Part shown: piece after piece, positions 1-8,475 of the stretch
Layout: every line of letters starts with the position of its first letter
Position numbering within the stretch: position 1 is the first letter of the stretch
Notes under the pieces: model-generated
Database searches by the model: none
Seen by the model: the letters and a program-made list of their open reading frames with translations, nothing else
Told to the model about the DNA's origin: nothing
Translations under genes and position numbers: made by a program
From: Solirubrobacterales bacterium
GTDB lineage: Bacteria > Actinomycetota > Thermoleophilia > Solirubrobacterales > JACPNS01
Assembly: GCA_016185345.1 (NCBI GenBank)
Contig: JACPNS010000003.1
Coordinates: 310,001-374,000 of the forward strand
Direction of reading: 5' to 3'
Length of the DNA: 64,000 nucleotides

Positions 1-685
1 TCGTCGCGCCAGGTTGCACAGCCTTCACGGAGTCGCGCATCGAATTGAGCAGGCCGCGATAGAGCTCTGCGGATGTCGGCGCAAGGAACAGCGGAAGGTT
101 TGGCTCGTTCCACGCCTGCCAGATCGAGACTCTGGGGAGGTTGCCAGCAGTGGTCGCGTCGGAGTACCCGCCCGAGTAGCGGACCGCCGCGGCGCGCGCG
201 AAATCGCCGAAGGCCGCGGCGCTCGGCTTCCAGGCGCCGCTGCCGGCTTTGGCGCTATCCGGCGCCATCCCATCTTGCGCCCAGCGCGGTGCTTTGAAGA
301 GCATCAGGTAAGGCGCGAATCCTGCGTCGACCGCCCGACGCACCTGGGCGTCGGTACCGGCCCAGTTGTAGTTCGGATCGGCCGGGTTGCGGGCGTCGAA
401 GTCGGACGGCTTCGTGGCGCCCGACGGCGCGATCGCATTCCAGGCGGCCGCAATCCGGACGTAGCTGGCGCGCAACGTCGTCGCTCGCGCCAGCGCGGTT
501 GCTGCCGATGATCCGTTCGCCAACCCTGAGTCATCGATCCCAGTACTGAAGCTCGGCAGCGCCGACCGCGTCTGCTTCATCTTCCCGGTCGCGGCAGATC
601 CGGTGAAGCCGACGCAGAGCCCAGCGATCAATGCGGTCATGACGAGCGCGGCGGCAACGCCTGCGCTGCGACCCCGGCCGGACAT
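1..685 (-). CDS. Glycoside hydrolase-like secreted protein (C-terminus outside window)
   Basis: The reading frame opens at ATG 685 on the minus strand and is still open at the window edge (about 228 residues visible). A hydrophobic segment follows a short basic N-terminus (residues 1-30), so it looks exported or membrane anchored. The visible part resembles the start of a (beta/alpha)8 glycosidase: DAGFAPYLMLFKAPRWAQ, then WQAWNEPNLPLF, where the Asn-Glu of WNEPN matches the acid/base position of clan GH-A enzymes. It begins 5 nt after the stop of the sugar transferase, so it is probably the last visible gene of that operon. A role in trimming or remodelling the exported polysaccharide is inferred from context. 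The second catalytic glutamate lies beyond the window. Confidence 0.7.
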   Translation of the reverse strand, partial: MSGRGRSAGVAAALVMTALIAGLCVGFTGSAATGKMKQTRSALPSFSTGIDDSGLANGSSAATALARATTLRASYVRIAAAWNAIAPSGATKPSDFDARNPADPNYNWAGTDAQVRRAVDAGFAPYLMLFKAPRWAQDGMAPDSAKAGSGAWKPSAAAFGDFARAAAVRYSGGYSDATTAGNLPRVSIWQAWNEPNLPLFLAPTSAELYRGLLNSMRDSVKAVQPGAT

Positions 686-690
686 GGCGT

Positions 691-2199
691 CTAGACGCCG
701 CGGCGCGCGAGGACGTGGCGCACGGTGCGGAGCATGATTTTCGCATCCGACCACCACGACCAGTTGGCCACGTAGAGGTAGTCCGTGCGCATCATTTCAT
801 CCAGCGGCATGCTGACCGGGCCGTGAAGCTGCCAGGCGCCTGTGATGCCGGGTGTGATGCTGCTGCGACGGCGATACCAACCAGTCACCGCGACGTCTTC
901 GCGTGGAACCAGCGGTCGCGGCCCCACCAGCGACATGTCGCCGCGCAGAACATTGAAGAGCTGCGGGAGTTCATCGGTCGATGTGGCGCGCAGGAGCTTT
1001 CCGACGCGCGTGATGCGCGGATCGTCCTCGATCTTGAACAGGCCATCGGTTTCGTTGAGGTGCGCGAGCTCGGACTTCTCACTGTCTGCGCCCTCGCGCA
1101 TCGTGCGGAACTTGAAGATCGCAAAGTCCTCGCCAAGTCGCCCGATTCGAATCTGGCGGAAGAAGACGGGTCCGCGGGAGTCGAGCGTGATCGCGATTGC
1201 CGCCAGCACCATGACCGGTGAGGCGAGCAGCAGCAGTAGCGAGGCGCCGACGACGTCGGTTGCGCGCTTGAGCACCGTCGAAGAGGCCGTCATGCGGTAG
1301 TCACGCACGCCCAGCAGTTGCTCTCCGCCGACGTCGTCGCTCTCGACGGCAAAGCCGATCGCGTCGAACAGTCGCGGCAGCAAGCTGATCTTCACGCCGA
1401 GGCTCTTGACGCCCCTCACGACTTCGCTGACTTCATCGGGGTTGCGGTTGCCCGGCACCACGACGATGCGGTCGATCTCGTAGAACGACAAGAGCACGGG
1501 GAGGTCATCGATCTCTCCGAGCACCTTGGCTTGACCGACCGTGAGGTCGGTCGTCGTGATTGGAACACGGCCGACGATTTCGGCCCGGATCTGAGGCGAG
1601 AGCACGATCTTGCGCGTCAGGTGGTCGCAGTCCACGCTGCTTCCGACCACGAGCAGGCGTTCGGTCGGCGAAACGAGGCGCGCCGCGAACCGCGCGATCA
1701 CGCGGCCGACGATCAAGAAGACGGTCATCACCGCGATCAAGAAGACAAGCTGCTTGGTCCCCAGGCCAGGGCTGCCGATCACCGCAAGGTCACGCGCAAA
1801 GAACGCGATCACCGTCGTCATCATCGCCAGCGTGAAGATCTTCGGAACTTCTTCGATCGTCGTGTGATTGAGCACGTGTGCGTCGCGGTCGTAGAGACCG
1901 GCGAGTTTTCCAATCGGCACGACGAACAGCACCGCGACAAACATCGCCCAGTAGACCTGGGAAGTGTGCGTGAACGTCGCTGTGGCGACGAGCGCCAGTA
2001 CAGCGGCGATCAGGTCGCTCGCGCCGAGCAGGCGGCGATAGGTGGAGTCGCGACGATCGGCGGCCTGCGAAATCTCATTCGACTCGGCGATCGCTTCGGG
2101 GGGATCGAGTGCGAGTAGTTCACCCGGTAGATCCTCAAGCGTCCTTGCCTGTTGACCGCGAACCAGCTCTTCCGTGGCTCGTTGTTCTTGTGCTGACAT
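691..2199 (-). CDS. Polyprenyl glycosylphosphotransferase (WbaP/WcaJ-type sugar transferase)
   Basis: 502-residue membrane enzyme expected to transfer a sugar-1-phosphate from a nucleotide sugar to undecaprenyl phosphate, the first step in building an exopolysaccharide repeat unit. A cytoplasmic N-terminal stretch of about 55 residues is followed by four to five hydrophobic segments (about 58-165), a soluble nucleotide-binding-like middle domain (about 175-300) and the C-terminal bacterial sugar transferase domain (about 310-502). Diagnostic motifs are KRATDVVGA, FFRQIRIGR, FKFRTM, STDELPQLFNVLRGDMSLVGPRP and PGITGAWQ. Length is normal for the family. It is 14 nt downstream of the EF-hand protein and 5 nt upstream of the glycosidase-like gene, so the three are probably one operon. 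Confidence 0.93.
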   Translation of the reverse strand: MSAQEQRATEELVRGQQARTLEDLPGELLALDPPEAIAESNEISQAADRRDSTYRRLLGASDLIAAVLALVATATFTHTSQVYWAMFVAVLFVVPIGKLAGLYDRDAHVLNHTTIEEVPKIFTLAMMTTVIAFFARDLAVIGSPGLGTKQLVFLIAVMTVFLIVGRVIARFAARLVSPTERLLVVGSSVDCDHLTRKIVLSPQIRAEIVGRVPITTTDLTVGQAKVLGEIDDLPVLLSFYEIDRIVVVPGNRNPDEVSEVVRGVKSLGVKISLLPRLFDAIGFAVESDDVGGEQLLGVRDYRMTASSTVLKRATDVVGASLLLLLASPVMVLAAIAITLDSRGPVFFRQIRIGRLGEDFAIFKFRTMREGADSEKSELAHLNETDGLFKIEDDPRITRVGKLLRATSTDELPQLFNVLRGDMSLVGPRPLVPREDVAVTGWYRRRSSITPGITGAWQLHGPVSMPLDEMMRTDYLYVANWSWWSDAKIMLRTVRHVLARRGV

Positions 2200-2213
2200 G
2201 GGAAGTTCTTGTT

Positions 2214-2810
2214 CTATCGCGGTCCCTGGCCGGGATTCGAACCGGCTGAGGCAGCAGATCCATCGCCACCAAGAATCGATCCCGCGCCGCCACCGAAGAC
2301 TGCGAAACCAAGTCCACCGACGAGTGCCAGCCCCGCGATGATCAGCGCCGTTGAGCGGCTGACTGGACCAAACTTTGCGGACGTTGCGACCGATTCTGCG
2401 GCCGGCGGAGTTGGTGTGGTGCCGCTTCCTGCGACTGCCCCAGATGCCCCGCTGGGGCCTTCTTCGGACCCATCCCTCTTGACCGACTTCTTGTTCTTCC
2501 TGGCTGCCTTCTTGACTTCTTCTTCAGAGACTGTGCCGTCGCCGTTTGCATCAACGGCCGGGAGTGCGGCGCCTGACTCCTCATCACGCTGTTCGCTGCC
2601 GCCGCCCCTGGGGGCCTGTTCGAGGTACTGATCCTCACCGGAACTCGTGGCTGCGAATGCAACGTTGGCGAGCGCGAGCAGGCAGCCCACCACTGAGAGC
2701 ACGGTGAAAAAGAACAGACGGAAGCTCGGCTTAGACTGGCCCGATGGCTGAGAACGTGACAAAGCTTGGGCCCGCGCCTGCTGGTCTGGGATGGCTGTTG
2801 CGGCTGTCAT
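2214..2810 (-). CDS. Exported single-EF-hand membrane protein
   Basis: Small protein of unknown function. From ATG 2810 (198 residues) it has a basic N-terminus and a hydrophobic export segment (FRLFFFTVLSVVGCLLALA) ending in AFA-like cleavage residues. A canonical EF-hand loop follows (DANGDGTVSEEE, acidic residues at positions 1, 5 and 12), then a Lys-rich stretch, a Pro/Thr-rich linker, and a C-terminal hydrophobic helix (ALIIAGLALVGGLGFAVFGGG). The layout suggests a membrane-tethered calcium-binding protein outside the cell. The start is uncertain: ATG 2810 overlaps the divergent gene by 67 nt, and TTG 2762 is an alternative. It heads the minus-strand polysaccharide operon, so a link to surface glycan assembly is inferred. 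No enzymatic motif was recognised. Confidence 0.7.
   Translation of the reverse strand: MTAATAIPDQQARAQALSRSQPSGQSKPSFRLFFFTVLSVVGCLLALANVAFAATSSGEDQYLEQAPRGGGSEQRDEESGAALPAVDANGDGTVSEEEVKKAARKNKKSVKRDGSEEGPSGASGAVAGSGTTPTPPAAESVATSAKFGPVSRSTALIIAGLALVGGLGFAVFGGGAGSILGGDGSAASAGSNPGQGPR
2732..2737 (+). promoter_or_regulatory. Putative -10 box of a leaderless promoter
   Basis: TAGACT ends 6 nt before ATG 2744 and there is no Shine-Dalgarno-like sequence, so transcription would start at or next to the start codon. The same geometry recurs at several other genes in the window. Confidence 0.5.
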
Positions 2811-4678
2811 TGATTCTGGTCTCATCTCTCGTCGTTTCGTACTACGCGTTGCGTCACGGGTCCTACTCGTTGCTCGATCGGCAACAAATGGCAGTTTTTG
2901 TATGGGTCGGCGTTGGAGTTGCAGCAATTTGCGGGGTGCTGCCCGCCGTAAAACTGCCTCGCGTACTGCTGGTTCCGTTAATCGCGATCTTGGGCCTCGC
3001 AGCCTGGACGCTGGTTTCCCTGGCCTGGACAGAAAGCGCGGAGCGAACATTCGCTGAGTTCGCACGCATCGTCGGATATCTGGGGGTCGTGATCCTCATC
3101 TGGCTGGGCGTCGGGCGGAGCACTTGGCGTCTAGTCGCCGCGGGCCTGCTGACCGCCGGTGTACTTGTCTGCTTCTTGACCATGCTGAGCCGATTCTGGC
3201 CAGCATTGTTTCCATCGGACACGGTTGCCATTAACTTGAAGACGACACGGATCAACTACCCGTTTGGTTACTGGAATGCCGTAGGTAGCTGGAGCGCGAT
3301 GACGATCACCCTTTGCCTTGCCTACGCGGCCCACGCGCGCTCTGGAATCGTTCGTGGCCTGGCATTGGCGGCGGTGCCCATGTGTTCGATCGGGTTGTAT
3401 CTGGCGCTCTCGCGGGCCGGTTTCGGCGGAGTATTGATTGGCATAATCGTGCTCCTCGTGCTGGCCGAATGGCGGTGGTTGACCTTCATTCAGACGCTTT
3501 TGGCGGCCGTCGGAAGTCTGGTTGTGATCCTCGCTCTGCAGGGACACCGGGAACTGGTCGAGGGAACGGGAAGCGGCGGTGCATGGTCCGTGGCGCTGGT
3601 CCTGACCCTGGTAGGCGGTGTCCTCGCCGCGTTCGCTGCAGTTGGAAGGTCAAAGAGGTTTGGTCAGCGGTTGAAGATGCATCCGATCAGCGGGCGGCGA
3701 TTCTCGATCGCGGTCGTATCGGTGGCGGTCGTCGCGATAGCTTTCCTGGTCGCCGCCTGGGGTGGCAGCGCCTACGACGAGTTCACGGGAGGCGACACCG
3801 GCGCGATCGCAACCAACGACGAAACTCGCCTGCTGCAACTCAACGGCAACAGGAATAATCTGTGGGCCTCTGCGTGGCGCGCCTTCGAGGCCAATCCAAT
3901 CGGCGGCATCGGCGCCGGCACTTTTGAGTTCTGGTGGAGCCGCGACGGGACTAACGGCGAGTTCGTTCGTGATGTGCACAACATCTACCTCGAGGCCCTC
4001 GCCGAACAGGGTGTCGTCGGACTGGTTCTGCTTCTGGCGGTGTTCCTTGGGCTGCTGCTCGCTGCATGGCGGGCGCGTTCCCCACTGATGGAGCGAGATC
4101 GCGGTGCCGTCGGTGTTCAGGCGGGGCTGATCGCTGTATTCGCTGGATTCATGTTCCAAGCCGGGGTCGACTGGATGTGGGAGTCAACGGCGGTGGCCGT
4201 TTTCGCGCTCGTTGCGGTCGCGATCGCGTCCGTAGTTTCGAGCGAACCTCGAGATGCTCCGGCCGGCGCGACCAGGTCTGTCGGACTTTTGCTTCTTTCG
4301 CTGCTCGCGGTAATAACGATGTTCGCTGGACTCTCGAACGCCAGGCAAATCGAAAAGAGCCAGAACGCCTTCAGGGCAGCGGATTACAAAAACTCCCTCG
4401 CGGCGGCTGACGACGCGATCAGGGCCGAGAGCTGGAGTGCGACCGCCTATGGGCAACGTGCATTGGCGCTGCTGAAGCTGGGCGAGCTGGGGCAGGCGCA
4501 GGCGGCGATTGACCTGGCCGAGCAGAAGGAACCGACCAACTGGCGTTGGCCGCTGATCACCCTGCAGATCGCGATCGCGGATGGCGACCCAATCGGTGCG
4601 GTCGAGGCCAGGCGCCGCGCGCTCAAGTTGAGGCGCTTCTCCAAGTCGCTCGGTGAGCGTTCGCCGGGAGTTCGCTGA
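2744..4678 (+). CDS. O-antigen ligase/polymerase family membrane protein with C-terminal TPR region
   Basis: 644-residue polytopic membrane protein with about 12 hydrophobic segments up to about residue 530, then a soluble TPR-like tail (about 540-644). The Wzy_C/O-antigen ligase signature is clear around residues 360-430: GNRNNLWASAWRAF, NPIGGIGAGTFEFWW, then DVHNIYLEALAEQG. Such proteins join or polymerise lipid-linked glycan units outside the membrane. The Gram-positive-like context suggests capsule or wall glycan rather than LPS. The TPR tail ends in TNWRWPLITLQIAIADGD and LRRF; a second decayed copy of this unit follows the stop codon (4679-4852). The start is supported by the adjacent -10 box and lack of a Shine-Dalgarno. 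Convergent with the pyruvyl transferase gene. Confidence 0.88.
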   Translation: MAENVTKLGPAPAGLGWLLRLSLILVSSLVVSYYALRHGSYSLLDRQQMAVFVWVGVGVAAICGVLPAVKLPRVLLVPLIAILGLAAWTLVSLAWTESAERTFAEFARIVGYLGVVILIWLGVGRSTWRLVAAGLLTAGVLVCFLTMLSRFWPALFPSDTVAINLKTTRINYPFGYWNAVGSWSAMTITLCLAYAAHARSGIVRGLALAAVPMCSIGLYLALSRAGFGGVLIGIIVLLVLAEWRWLTFIQTLLAAVGSLVVILALQGHRELVEGTGSGGAWSVALVLTLVGGVLAAFAAVGRSKRFGQRLKMHPISGRRFSIAVVSVAVVAIAFLVAAWGGSAYDEFTGGDTGAIATNDETRLLQLNGNRNNLWASAWRAFEANPIGGIGAGTFEFWWSRDGTNGEFVRDVHNIYLEALAEQGVVGLVLLLAVFLGLLLAAWRARSPLMERDRGAVGVQAGLIAVFAGFMFQAGVDWMWESTAVAVFALVAVAIASVVSSEPRDAPAGATRSVGLLLLSLLAVITMFAGLSNARQIEKSQNAFRAADYKNSLAAADDAIRAESWSATAYGQRALALLKLGELGQAQAAIDLAEQKEPTNWRWPLITLQIAIADGDPIGAVEARRRALKLRRFSKSLGERSPGVR

Positions 4679-4852
4679 GATGTCGCCGCACTGACGCTTG
4701 AGGCGATCGAACTTGCCCAGAAGGAGGAACCGAGAAACCCACGAACTGGCGCTGGCCACTGGTGGCACTGAAGATCCACATTGCAGCAGGCGATGTGGAA
4801 GCGGCGGCCGCCGACGGGCGTCGAGCGATCGAGTTGCGCAGATTCGCTGAAC
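4679..4852 (+). pseudogene. Decayed duplicate of the preceding TPR unit
   Basis: Directly after the stop of the O-antigen-ligase-like gene, translated fragments repeat its C-terminal TPR unit. One frame reads EAIELAQKEEP; after about 8 extra bases another frame reads TNWRWPLVALKIHIAAGD then RRAIELRRFAE. The intact copy upstream reads AAIDLAEQKEP, TNWRWPLITLQIAIADGD and RRALKLRRF. The remnant has no start of its own and contains a frame change, so the gene probably once carried one more TPR unit at its 3' end and lost it by stop and frameshift mutations. Confidence 0.75.
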
Positions 4853-4854
4853 GG

Positions 4855-5970
4855 TCAAGCTGTCCGCACCAACGCCGTGATCTGATCGATCGCAACCTCG
4901 GCGCGCGCACCGAGCGCACCGAGCACAGCCTGATCTGGAGGCACTGCCGATCCGATCGCGCTGGCGATCTGATCGGCGCTGGCGGTGAGCGGGACGCTGC
5001 TCAGCCCGAGTTCGTCAGCCAGCGCGGCGGTCTTGTTCTCTGTGCGCACCACCACGGCTGGCGTACCGACGAGCGAAGCGAAGATGCAGGCGTGAAGCCG
5101 CATTCCGATCAACACTCGGGCGCATGCGATTTCCCGCATTGCATCAGTCCAGGAAGACTCGCGGCTCACCTGTGCCCACGGCGCGTCTGCATCGGCGAAG
5201 AACCCGCGCAACTCCTGCTCATCCGCATGCGGCCGTCGGTCAGTCGGCACCGCGAGGAGTGACTTGACCTTCAGCGAGCGGATCGCTCCGACGAGACTGC
5301 CGACAAGCGCCGTGCTCGCGTCCGGTCGGAGGCTGAGTGCGAGGTCAAACTTTGGATTGGCAGCCGGGCCGAGGTCATCGAGAGCTTCCGGCAGGAAGAG
5401 CGGGTCAGCGGAAACGGTCGCCTCGCAGGCGGACCAGCTTGCCAGCAATTCGAGGGATCCGCCATCGCGGACCGTCACGTTTCGCGCGCGCCGAACTGCA
5501 AACCAGTAGAACGGTCTCAAGTGGACAGGCACGCGTTCGACGCCGATGGCGCAGATCACGAGCGGAGTTCGCGTCAACATCGAGATCACCGCGACTTTCA
5601 GGCAGTAGAGCGCAAGCCCTTTGTCGTTCTGGATCAGGGTTCCGCCTCCCAGTGCCGCAACCTTCGACCTGCGCATTGCCGAGTGGAGCGACCAGACCGA
5701 TGTGGAGACACGACCGACGCCCGGTGCTTCTCCAGATCGGCGCACGTTGATCGTTCGCAGAACGACCGAGTTCGGGCCCAGCGCCCGTCGCACTCCTCGC
5801 TCGAGGCATTCGCTGATCGCCTCATCGCCCAGGTTGAGGGCGATTCCGTCCTCGGTCTGCACGGCGGCAGAACAGATCAGCACGTCGACCTCGCGGGCAC
5901 AGCGACCGCTCACCAGAGCGCTTTCCGGCGCTTTTTTCGAGCCAGCGCTTGGAGTAGTGTCGTCGCCCAT
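4855..5970 (-). CDS. Polysaccharide pyruvyl transferase family protein
   Basis: 371 residues from ATG 5970 (MGDDTTPS). The frame is open further upstream, but that would run into the divergent glycosyltransferase; ATG 6030 is the main alternative. Family features are an N-terminal LNLGDEAI motif, GGGTLIQ, and the late GMRLHACIFASLVGTPAVVV motif typical of the CsaB/WcaK superfamily, which transfers pyruvyl groups from phosphoenolpyruvate to form ketal substituents on surface sugars. No signal peptide, so it is cytoplasmic. It lies convergent to the ligase-like gene and divergent from the GT4 gene. Pyruvylated wall glycans in Gram-positives can anchor SLH-domain proteins; whether that applies here is not visible. 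Confidence 0.85.
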   Translation of the reverse strand: MGDDTTPSAGSKKAPESALVSGRCAREVDVLICSAAVQTEDGIALNLGDEAISECLERGVRRALGPNSVVLRTINVRRSGEAPGVGRVSTSVWSLHSAMRRSKVAALGGGTLIQNDKGLALYCLKVAVISMLTRTPLVICAIGVERVPVHLRPFYWFAVRRARNVTVRDGGSLELLASWSACEATVSADPLFLPEALDDLGPAANPKFDLALSLRPDASTALVGSLVGAIRSLKVKSLLAVPTDRRPHADEQELRGFFADADAPWAQVSRESSWTDAMREIACARVLIGMRLHACIFASLVGTPAVVVRTENKTAALADELGLSSVPLTASADQIASAIGSAVPPDQAVLGALGARAEVAIDQITALVRTA

Positions 5971-6086
5971 GGTTCTGATTTCCCGTCGATTATCTGGGCC
6001 ATCCCTCGAGGACCGAGGAATCAACACCATATGACCTTCGGAATTGTTACTGCGATCAACGACAGAGACGTGCTGAAAGGTCGAAG

Positions 6087-7223
6087 TTGAAGCGCTCAGG
6101 CGCGGGCGGCGAACCGGTGCGCGTACTCGTTGACGGCCTCGCCATGAAGCCGGAGCTCGGCGGCATCGCAACCTACGTCCGTTCGGTCGTGCGGGAGCTT
6201 GCCCGGCACGACGAACTTCGACTCACGCTGGTGACAAGCATGCGGGAGGAGTTCGACCCGCTCGACCGCGTCGAGTTGATCGAGGCTCCAGATTCGGTGC
6301 GAAGGTACGGTTTGCGCGTCGTCTGGCGAGAGCGGAATCTGGCGCGGATTGTCCGCCAACAACGAACGGAAGTCGTTTTCTCGCCGACGATCGAGCTGCC
6401 GCTGCGGAAGATCCGCGTGCCCACGTTGATGGTTGTGCATGATCTCGGACCGGCGCAGTCCCCCGCAATATATGGCTGGGGCAGGTGGATGCGATACCAC
6501 TCGCTCCTACGGCACTCGCTTTCTGTTGCGAATCGGGTCGTCTGTGTGAGCGCAGCGACAGAGGTTCAGCTGGCATCTTCAATTCGCATGGAGATGTCGA
6601 AGGTGACTGTGGTCGGCGAAGCTGGCGATGGGCTGCTGAAGTCGAGAAAGCCCGAAACGTCCCGAGTGAGGCGGAACCCGTTCGTTTTACATGTCGGCGC
6701 GCTCCTGCCGCATAAGAACTTCAACACTTTGATGCTCGCGTTCGCCGACAACTCGCTGTCGCACTTCGAACTCATCGCTGTAGGACCTCTGAGCGATTCC
6801 GAGCGGGCCGAGTTGCAGGCGCTAGCAGACGAGCACGGATTCGGTGATCGCTTTCACCATCTCGGCTTCGTCGAGCGCGCAGAGCTCGACGAACTCTATT
6901 TGGCGGCGAGCTGCGTCGCGATCCCAACGCTCAACGAAGGATTCGGTCTGCCTCTGCTGGAGGCTCAGGCGCGCGGAGCGCCAGTGGTTGCATCGAGCAT
7001 CCCCGCGTTGCGGGAGGTTGCCGAATCAAATTCTGCCTTCTGGGTGGAGCGGCCGCTCGATCCTCAGAGCTGGGCTCGCGCGATTCTGGCGGTGACCGGA
7101 AACGCTCCGCTCCGGCAGTCGTTGGTCGACGCCGGTGCGACGAGCGCGGGCGCTCACTCGTGGGAGGCGGTCGCCACGAAACTCGCCGCAGAACTGCTCG
7201 CACTCACAGATGCGTCTGCCTGA
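6087..7223 (+). CDS. Glycosyltransferase family 4 (GT-B fold)
   Basis: 378 residues, start TTG 6087 preceded by AAAGG at a suitable distance. N-terminal Rossmann half has GGIATYVRSVVREL (acceptor side). The C-terminal half has FVLHVGALLPHKNFNTLMLAF and the EX7E-type motif in PTLNEGFGLPLLEAQARGAPVVAS, the nucleotide-sugar binding hallmark of retaining GT4 enzymes. Expected to add a sugar, often mannose or rhamnose, to the growing lipid-linked repeat on the cytoplasmic face; the donor cannot be read from sequence. It overlaps the flippase gene by 14 nt, and the flippase overlaps the polymerase, so these three are one transcription unit. Confidence 0.9.
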   Translation: MKRSGAGGEPVRVLVDGLAMKPELGGIATYVRSVVRELARHDELRLTLVTSMREEFDPLDRVELIEAPDSVRRYGLRVVWRERNLARIVRQQRTEVVFSPTIELPLRKIRVPTLMVVHDLGPAQSPAIYGWGRWMRYHSLLRHSLSVANRVVCVSAATEVQLASSIRMEMSKVTVVGEAGDGLLKSRKPETSRVRRNPFVLHVGALLPHKNFNTLMLAFADNSLSHFELIAVGPLSDSERAELQALADEHGFGDRFHHLGFVERAELDELYLAASCVAIPTLNEGFGLPLLEAQARGAPVVASSIPALREVAESNSAFWVERPLDPQSWARAILAVTGNAPLRQSLVDAGATSAGAHSWEAVATKLAAELLALTDASA

Positions 7224-8475
7224 TCGAATTTCGAACACCGAGCGCTCAAGCGTACCGGTGGCCGCTGCGGCGCTCTTCTCGCGGGCGAGCGTCTTGACTG
7301 TGCTTTACGTGGCCAGCACGTCGCTCTCGGTCGGTGACAGGGACAGTTTCATCTTTGCGGTCGGAGTGGTCACGGCGGTCCAGGTGCTCGTTGACCCCGT
7401 GGCGCTCGCCAATTTCTACCTGGCCTCGCACCATCACTTCGACGCCCTCCGAAGCCATGGCCTGTTCGTGGTCGCGCGGCTGCAGCTGGTTCTCGGGCTT
7501 CTGGTGGTCGCGCTCCCGCCGCTCGTCATTCTTGCGGCCGGCGAGACGGCCGGGTGGGTCGGCTTGACAGTTGCGCTGGGCGTGCTCGCGTTCGGTGAGA
7601 ACACGATGCGGTTCAAGCGTGTGGCCAGCCAGGACCGCGAAGACTTCATCCGCTTCTCGGGTGTCGATGTCCTCGTCGGCGTGGTCCGGTGCGCGACTGC
7701 GGTCGTGCTGCTGGTCTCGAGCCTTGAAGCATTTGCGGTTGCATGTGTGGTCGCCGGCCTCGTAGAAGTTGTAGTTGCGGCTCCGCGCCGACCCGGGGAC
7801 TTCGATGCCGCGGACGACCTTTCGTTCCGAATCCTTGTCAAAGAAGCGTGGCCTTACTCAGCGACCACCGTGTTCTCGGCGACCTACTCACAGGGGCCGG
7901 TCGTTCTGCTCGGAATCTTTGGCTCGGTTTCTTCGGCCGCCACCTACGCAATCGCCGCGCGGCTGACGCAACCACTTGAGCTGCTTCCATCCGCAATAGC
8001 GAGCGTGCATATGCCTCGACTCGTCCGTCATAGTGCTGCCGAGTTTTCGACGGCAATCCGACGACAATCCCTCTTCGCGCTGGCTGCTGCGATTCCGGTG
8101 GTGATCGCCGTGGACCTGATCGGTCCGCCAGTGCTCGACGCATTCGGCTTTGACGACGACACGGCCCACACAACACTCTTCGTGTTGTCGGTGGTGTTGC
8201 TCTTCAAGTTCGTCACGTACCAGTTGGTCGCCGGGGCGATCTCTAGGGGTCGTATCCGAGCCCGCTGCAAGATCACTGCGTTCATCGCCCTCGTGAGCGT
8301 GGCCTCGGTCTCGGTGGTGGCGAGCGTCGGATCTGTCGCTGCGGCGCTGGTTACGCTGGGATGCGAGATCACGCTGTGCGCGGCTTTGTTGATCCTCCAC
8401 GCGCGAGAGGGCGGGCCGGTCGAAGCTGAGGCGCAGCTGGCAGAAGGCGCGAACGGCCCGTTCGGAGGCGCATGA
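7210..8475 (+). CDS. Polysaccharide flippase (Wzx/MOP superfamily)
   Basis: 421 residues from ATG 7210 (MRLPDRISN). The frame is open upstream but those codons lie inside the GT4 gene. About 12 hydrophobic segments are spread over the whole protein with few charged residues, matching MOP-superfamily flippases that move undecaprenyl-linked repeat units across the membrane. No sharp signature motif exists for this family, so the call rests on topology and on position between a glycosyltransferase and a polymerase. The stop overlaps the next start as ATGA, implying translational coupling. Confidence 0.78.
   Translation: MRLPDRISNTERSSVPVAAAALFSRASVLTVLYVASTSLSVGDRDSFIFAVGVVTAVQVLVDPVALANFYLASHHHFDALRSHGLFVVARLQLVLGLLVVALPPLVILAAGETAGWVGLTVALGVLAFGENTMRFKRVASQDREDFIRFSGVDVLVGVVRCATAVVLLVSSLEAFAVACVVAGLVEVVVAAPRRPGDFDAADDLSFRILVKEAWPYSATTVFSATYSQGPVVLLGIFGSVSSAATYAIAARLTQPLELLPSAIASVHMPRLVRHSAAEFSTAIRRQSLFALAAAIPVVIAVDLIGPPVLDAFGFDDDTAHTTLFVLSVVLLFKFVTYQLVAGAISRGRIRARCKITAFIALVSVASVSVVASVGSVAAALVTLGCEITLCAALLILHAREGGPVEAEAQLAEGANGPFGGA

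Noticed and set aside
1318-2118. 266-codon plus-strand frame
   Set aside because: Antisense shadow of the sugar transferase, rich in Arg/His/Asp with no domain.
2221-2250. Minus-strand sequence resembling a tRNA T arm (GGTTCGAATCCC)
   Set aside because: The stem needs an 8-nt loop, no matching 5' acceptor or anticodon arm exists, and the bases encode the end of the EF-hand protein.
4762-5262. 166-codon plus-strand frame
   Set aside because: Only its first about 33 codons are meaningful, as the decayed TPR copy; the rest is antisense to the pyruvyl transferase.
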